The translations under genes were made by a program, and so were the position numbers. A stretch of 64,000 bases of DNA, from assembly GCF_040802235.1 (NCBI RefSeq), contig NC_133158.1, positions 42,784,001 to 42,848,000 of the forward strand, in the 5' to 3' direction. Positions 61,426-64,000 of this stretch are shown one piece after another. The notes below the pieces were generated by a model. It had not been told where the DNA came from and searched no databases. It worked only from the letters and a program-made list of their open reading frames with translations. The DNA comes from Manis javanica. Taxonomy: Eukaryota; Chordata; Mammalia; Pholidota; Manidae. Numbering within the stretch: the first letter of the stretch is position 1; each line of letters begins with the position of its first letter.

Positions 61426-62689
61426 TTAGCAGGGCAGGTCTTTAGTGATCTGATGGAACCGACTTTACGGCCCTTCCCAAAGATGGCAGACACCTTCGTC
61501 TCTGGTGGTCCTGTCCCTAAGAATACATGTGAAGGAATTTAACAGGAAAAGGAAGGCTTCGATACTCAGGATCACCAAATTACCTACAGTATCAATAATA
61601 ATGGAGTGAATTGTGTAAACTAACTGAATGGAATATTGTGAAGCCACTTAAACGAGCACGAGAATGTTCTGCATGTTCACATGTACGGCATACTCATGAA
61701 CATGGGTTCAGGGGACTGTGTAGACGCCTCCTGGGCATCCACCTGGGCTGCGCAGTGGGATCACTTGAGAGAAGCTAAAGAGTGACTGGTGGCGCCCCTT
61801 GGGGGCATCAGGCAGTGTCAGGAGACACTTGGTGTCATGGCTGGCTGCAGGGGGCACTTCTGGCACATGGTGGGTGGAGGCTAGGGAGGCTGCCGGTCAT
61901 GTACAGTGCACAGGCTGACTCCACCACAGAGTGACCAGCTCATATGTCACCCCAGCTGAGACCCCTGGAGGTGGGGGTCCTTAGATGTGCAGCAGACTGA
62001 GAATCCCGGTCAAATTCACTCTAGAAAATGGGAACGTTTTCAAGATGCAGCCTTGGGGATTAGTGTTTTTGGCAAACGTTTGCTGACTCTGGGAGCCGGT
62101 CAGTGGGCCAGCCAGGGCCCAGCAGTGAAGGTGACACAGTGTGTTCAAGGGCCCCTGCTCTGGTGGGGACACACACTGTGAGCCACGCTATGGACCCACC
62201 TGTTTGGGTGGCCTAGGGAGGGGAGGGCAGCTCAACCGGGCACCTCATGGCCTGAGTTCTGGGATTGGCAATGCAGGCAGGCTGGTGGGCAGTGCGGGCC
62301 TGCTTCGGCGACCTGCGGATAGAAAGATGTCCTGGCAGGAGCAAGGTTGGGGGACTCTGGTGGGGAGGAGGTTGGGGGTAATGGGGTAGAGCAAAGAACA
62401 TAGCTGGGAGCTCCGGCTGAGGCCTGTGCTGGGTGGGGGTGTGTGAGTGATAATGGGGTGTTTATCTCTTAAAGGGGCCCCAGAAACAGGACCGTCTGGC
62501 TAAAGTTGGGAGAGACCAGGTGGTGGGTGGGCGTGGGTGGGAAGGTGCTGGGGAAGTGGGGAGAAGGGAGGTACTAGGTGGGCTGAGCCCCAGGTGGAAA
62601 GAGGGAGGCCCTTCTGAAGCTGCAGAGGAGAGGGGTGGGAGCTGTGGTCAGGTCACTGCAGGGAGGTGAGAGCCCAGGACAGCTGGGGG

Positions 62690-63050
62690 AGACTAGGGAT
62701 AGGTGGGGCTCACCAAAGACAGGTGAGGTTGACCAGGAGCAGCTGGGCCCACCAGGGACAGGTGGGACTCACCAGGGATAGGTGGGACTTACCAGGGACA
62801 GGTGGGGCTCACCAGGGACAGGTAGGACTCAGGCTCACTAGGGACAGGTGGATAGGTAGGGCTGACCAGGGACAGCTGGGCCCACCACAGACAGGTGGGG
62901 CTCACCAGGGACAGGTAGGGCTCAGGCTCACTAGGGACAGGTGGATAGGTAGGGCTGACCAGGGACAGGTGGGGTTCACCAGGGGCAGTTTGGGCTCACC
63001 AGGGACAGCTGGGCTCACCAGGGACAGGAGGGGCTGACCACAGACAGGTG
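62690..63050 (+). repeat. Minisatellite, about 20-bp unit
   Basis: Variants of GGCTCACCAGGGACAGGTGG repeat about 17 times. A higher-order duplication is visible: 'ggctcactagggacaggtgg' followed by 'ataggtagggctgaccaggg' occurs at about 62833 and 62925. Confidence 0.88.
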
Positions 63051-63190
63051 GGGCTCAGGGCTCTTACTTGGCGAGGCGTCACCGCCAGTGCTGCGGAGGT
63101 GTGGCTGTGTCGTGGGGAGAGTGGCTGGCGGGGTTGGTGTGGAAGGAGATGAGCCGAGTGAGCGCCTCTCCCCTGGTGAAGGGGCCTTGA

Positions 63191-64000
<810 letters not shown>

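Noticed and set aside
60945..61542. Two repetitive frames of about 165 codons
   Set aside because: They are translation of the 34-bp minisatellite, which stays open because of its base composition.

Overview
The window is nuclear genomic DNA from a placental mammal. It carries large introns with GT-AG boundaries, one CpG-island promoter, LINE-1, MIR, MER20 and MER5A repeats, and class I endogenous retroviruses. I saw no Alu, rodent B1/B2 or ruminant BovB-type SINEs, so a non-primate, non-rodent, non-ruminant placental is most likely. I cannot name the order.

Two neighbouring genes lie on the + strand, in the order known from human chromosome 21. Positions 1 to about 12.4 kb are the 3' end of C2CD2: a penultimate coding exon (405-714), a 7.8-kb intron, the last coding exon (8490-8710) and a long 3' UTR. 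A gene-poor stretch follows. From about 16.3 kb a CpG island holds a bidirectional-looking promoter zone, a ZNF143-type motif and the first coding exon of PRDM15 (17028-17129). A roughly 24-kb first-intron region is packed with repeats. The PRDM15 body then runs 41285-63551 in ten further coding exons whose phases all agree. They encode the N-terminal Cys/His segment, the PR domain, an AT-hook-like basic stretch and the first six C2H2-type fingers (one atypical), about 509 residues from the internal ATG. The gene continues past the right edge.

The intron holds an env-less class I provirus on the minus strand (28961-35258). It has both LTRs, a 5-bp target duplication and a nested solo LTR inside gag. 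A second, 5'-truncated relative lies in an antisense L1 (37055-38290). A 5'-truncated sense L1 with a perfect 17-bp target duplication (51161-52864) ends about 150 bp before a PRDM15 exon. The last intron in the window carries an inverted pair of LTRs and two minisatellites, one apparently grown out of LTR sequence.

The least expected structure is a short patch at 19401-19575. It is assembled from three blocks whose copies lie about 1.7 kb upstream and 0.6-1.0 kb downstream, joined at microhomologies. That looks like a replication template-switch scar. I found no evidence of an unknown multi-gene system; the novelty here is in repeat and rearrangement structure.
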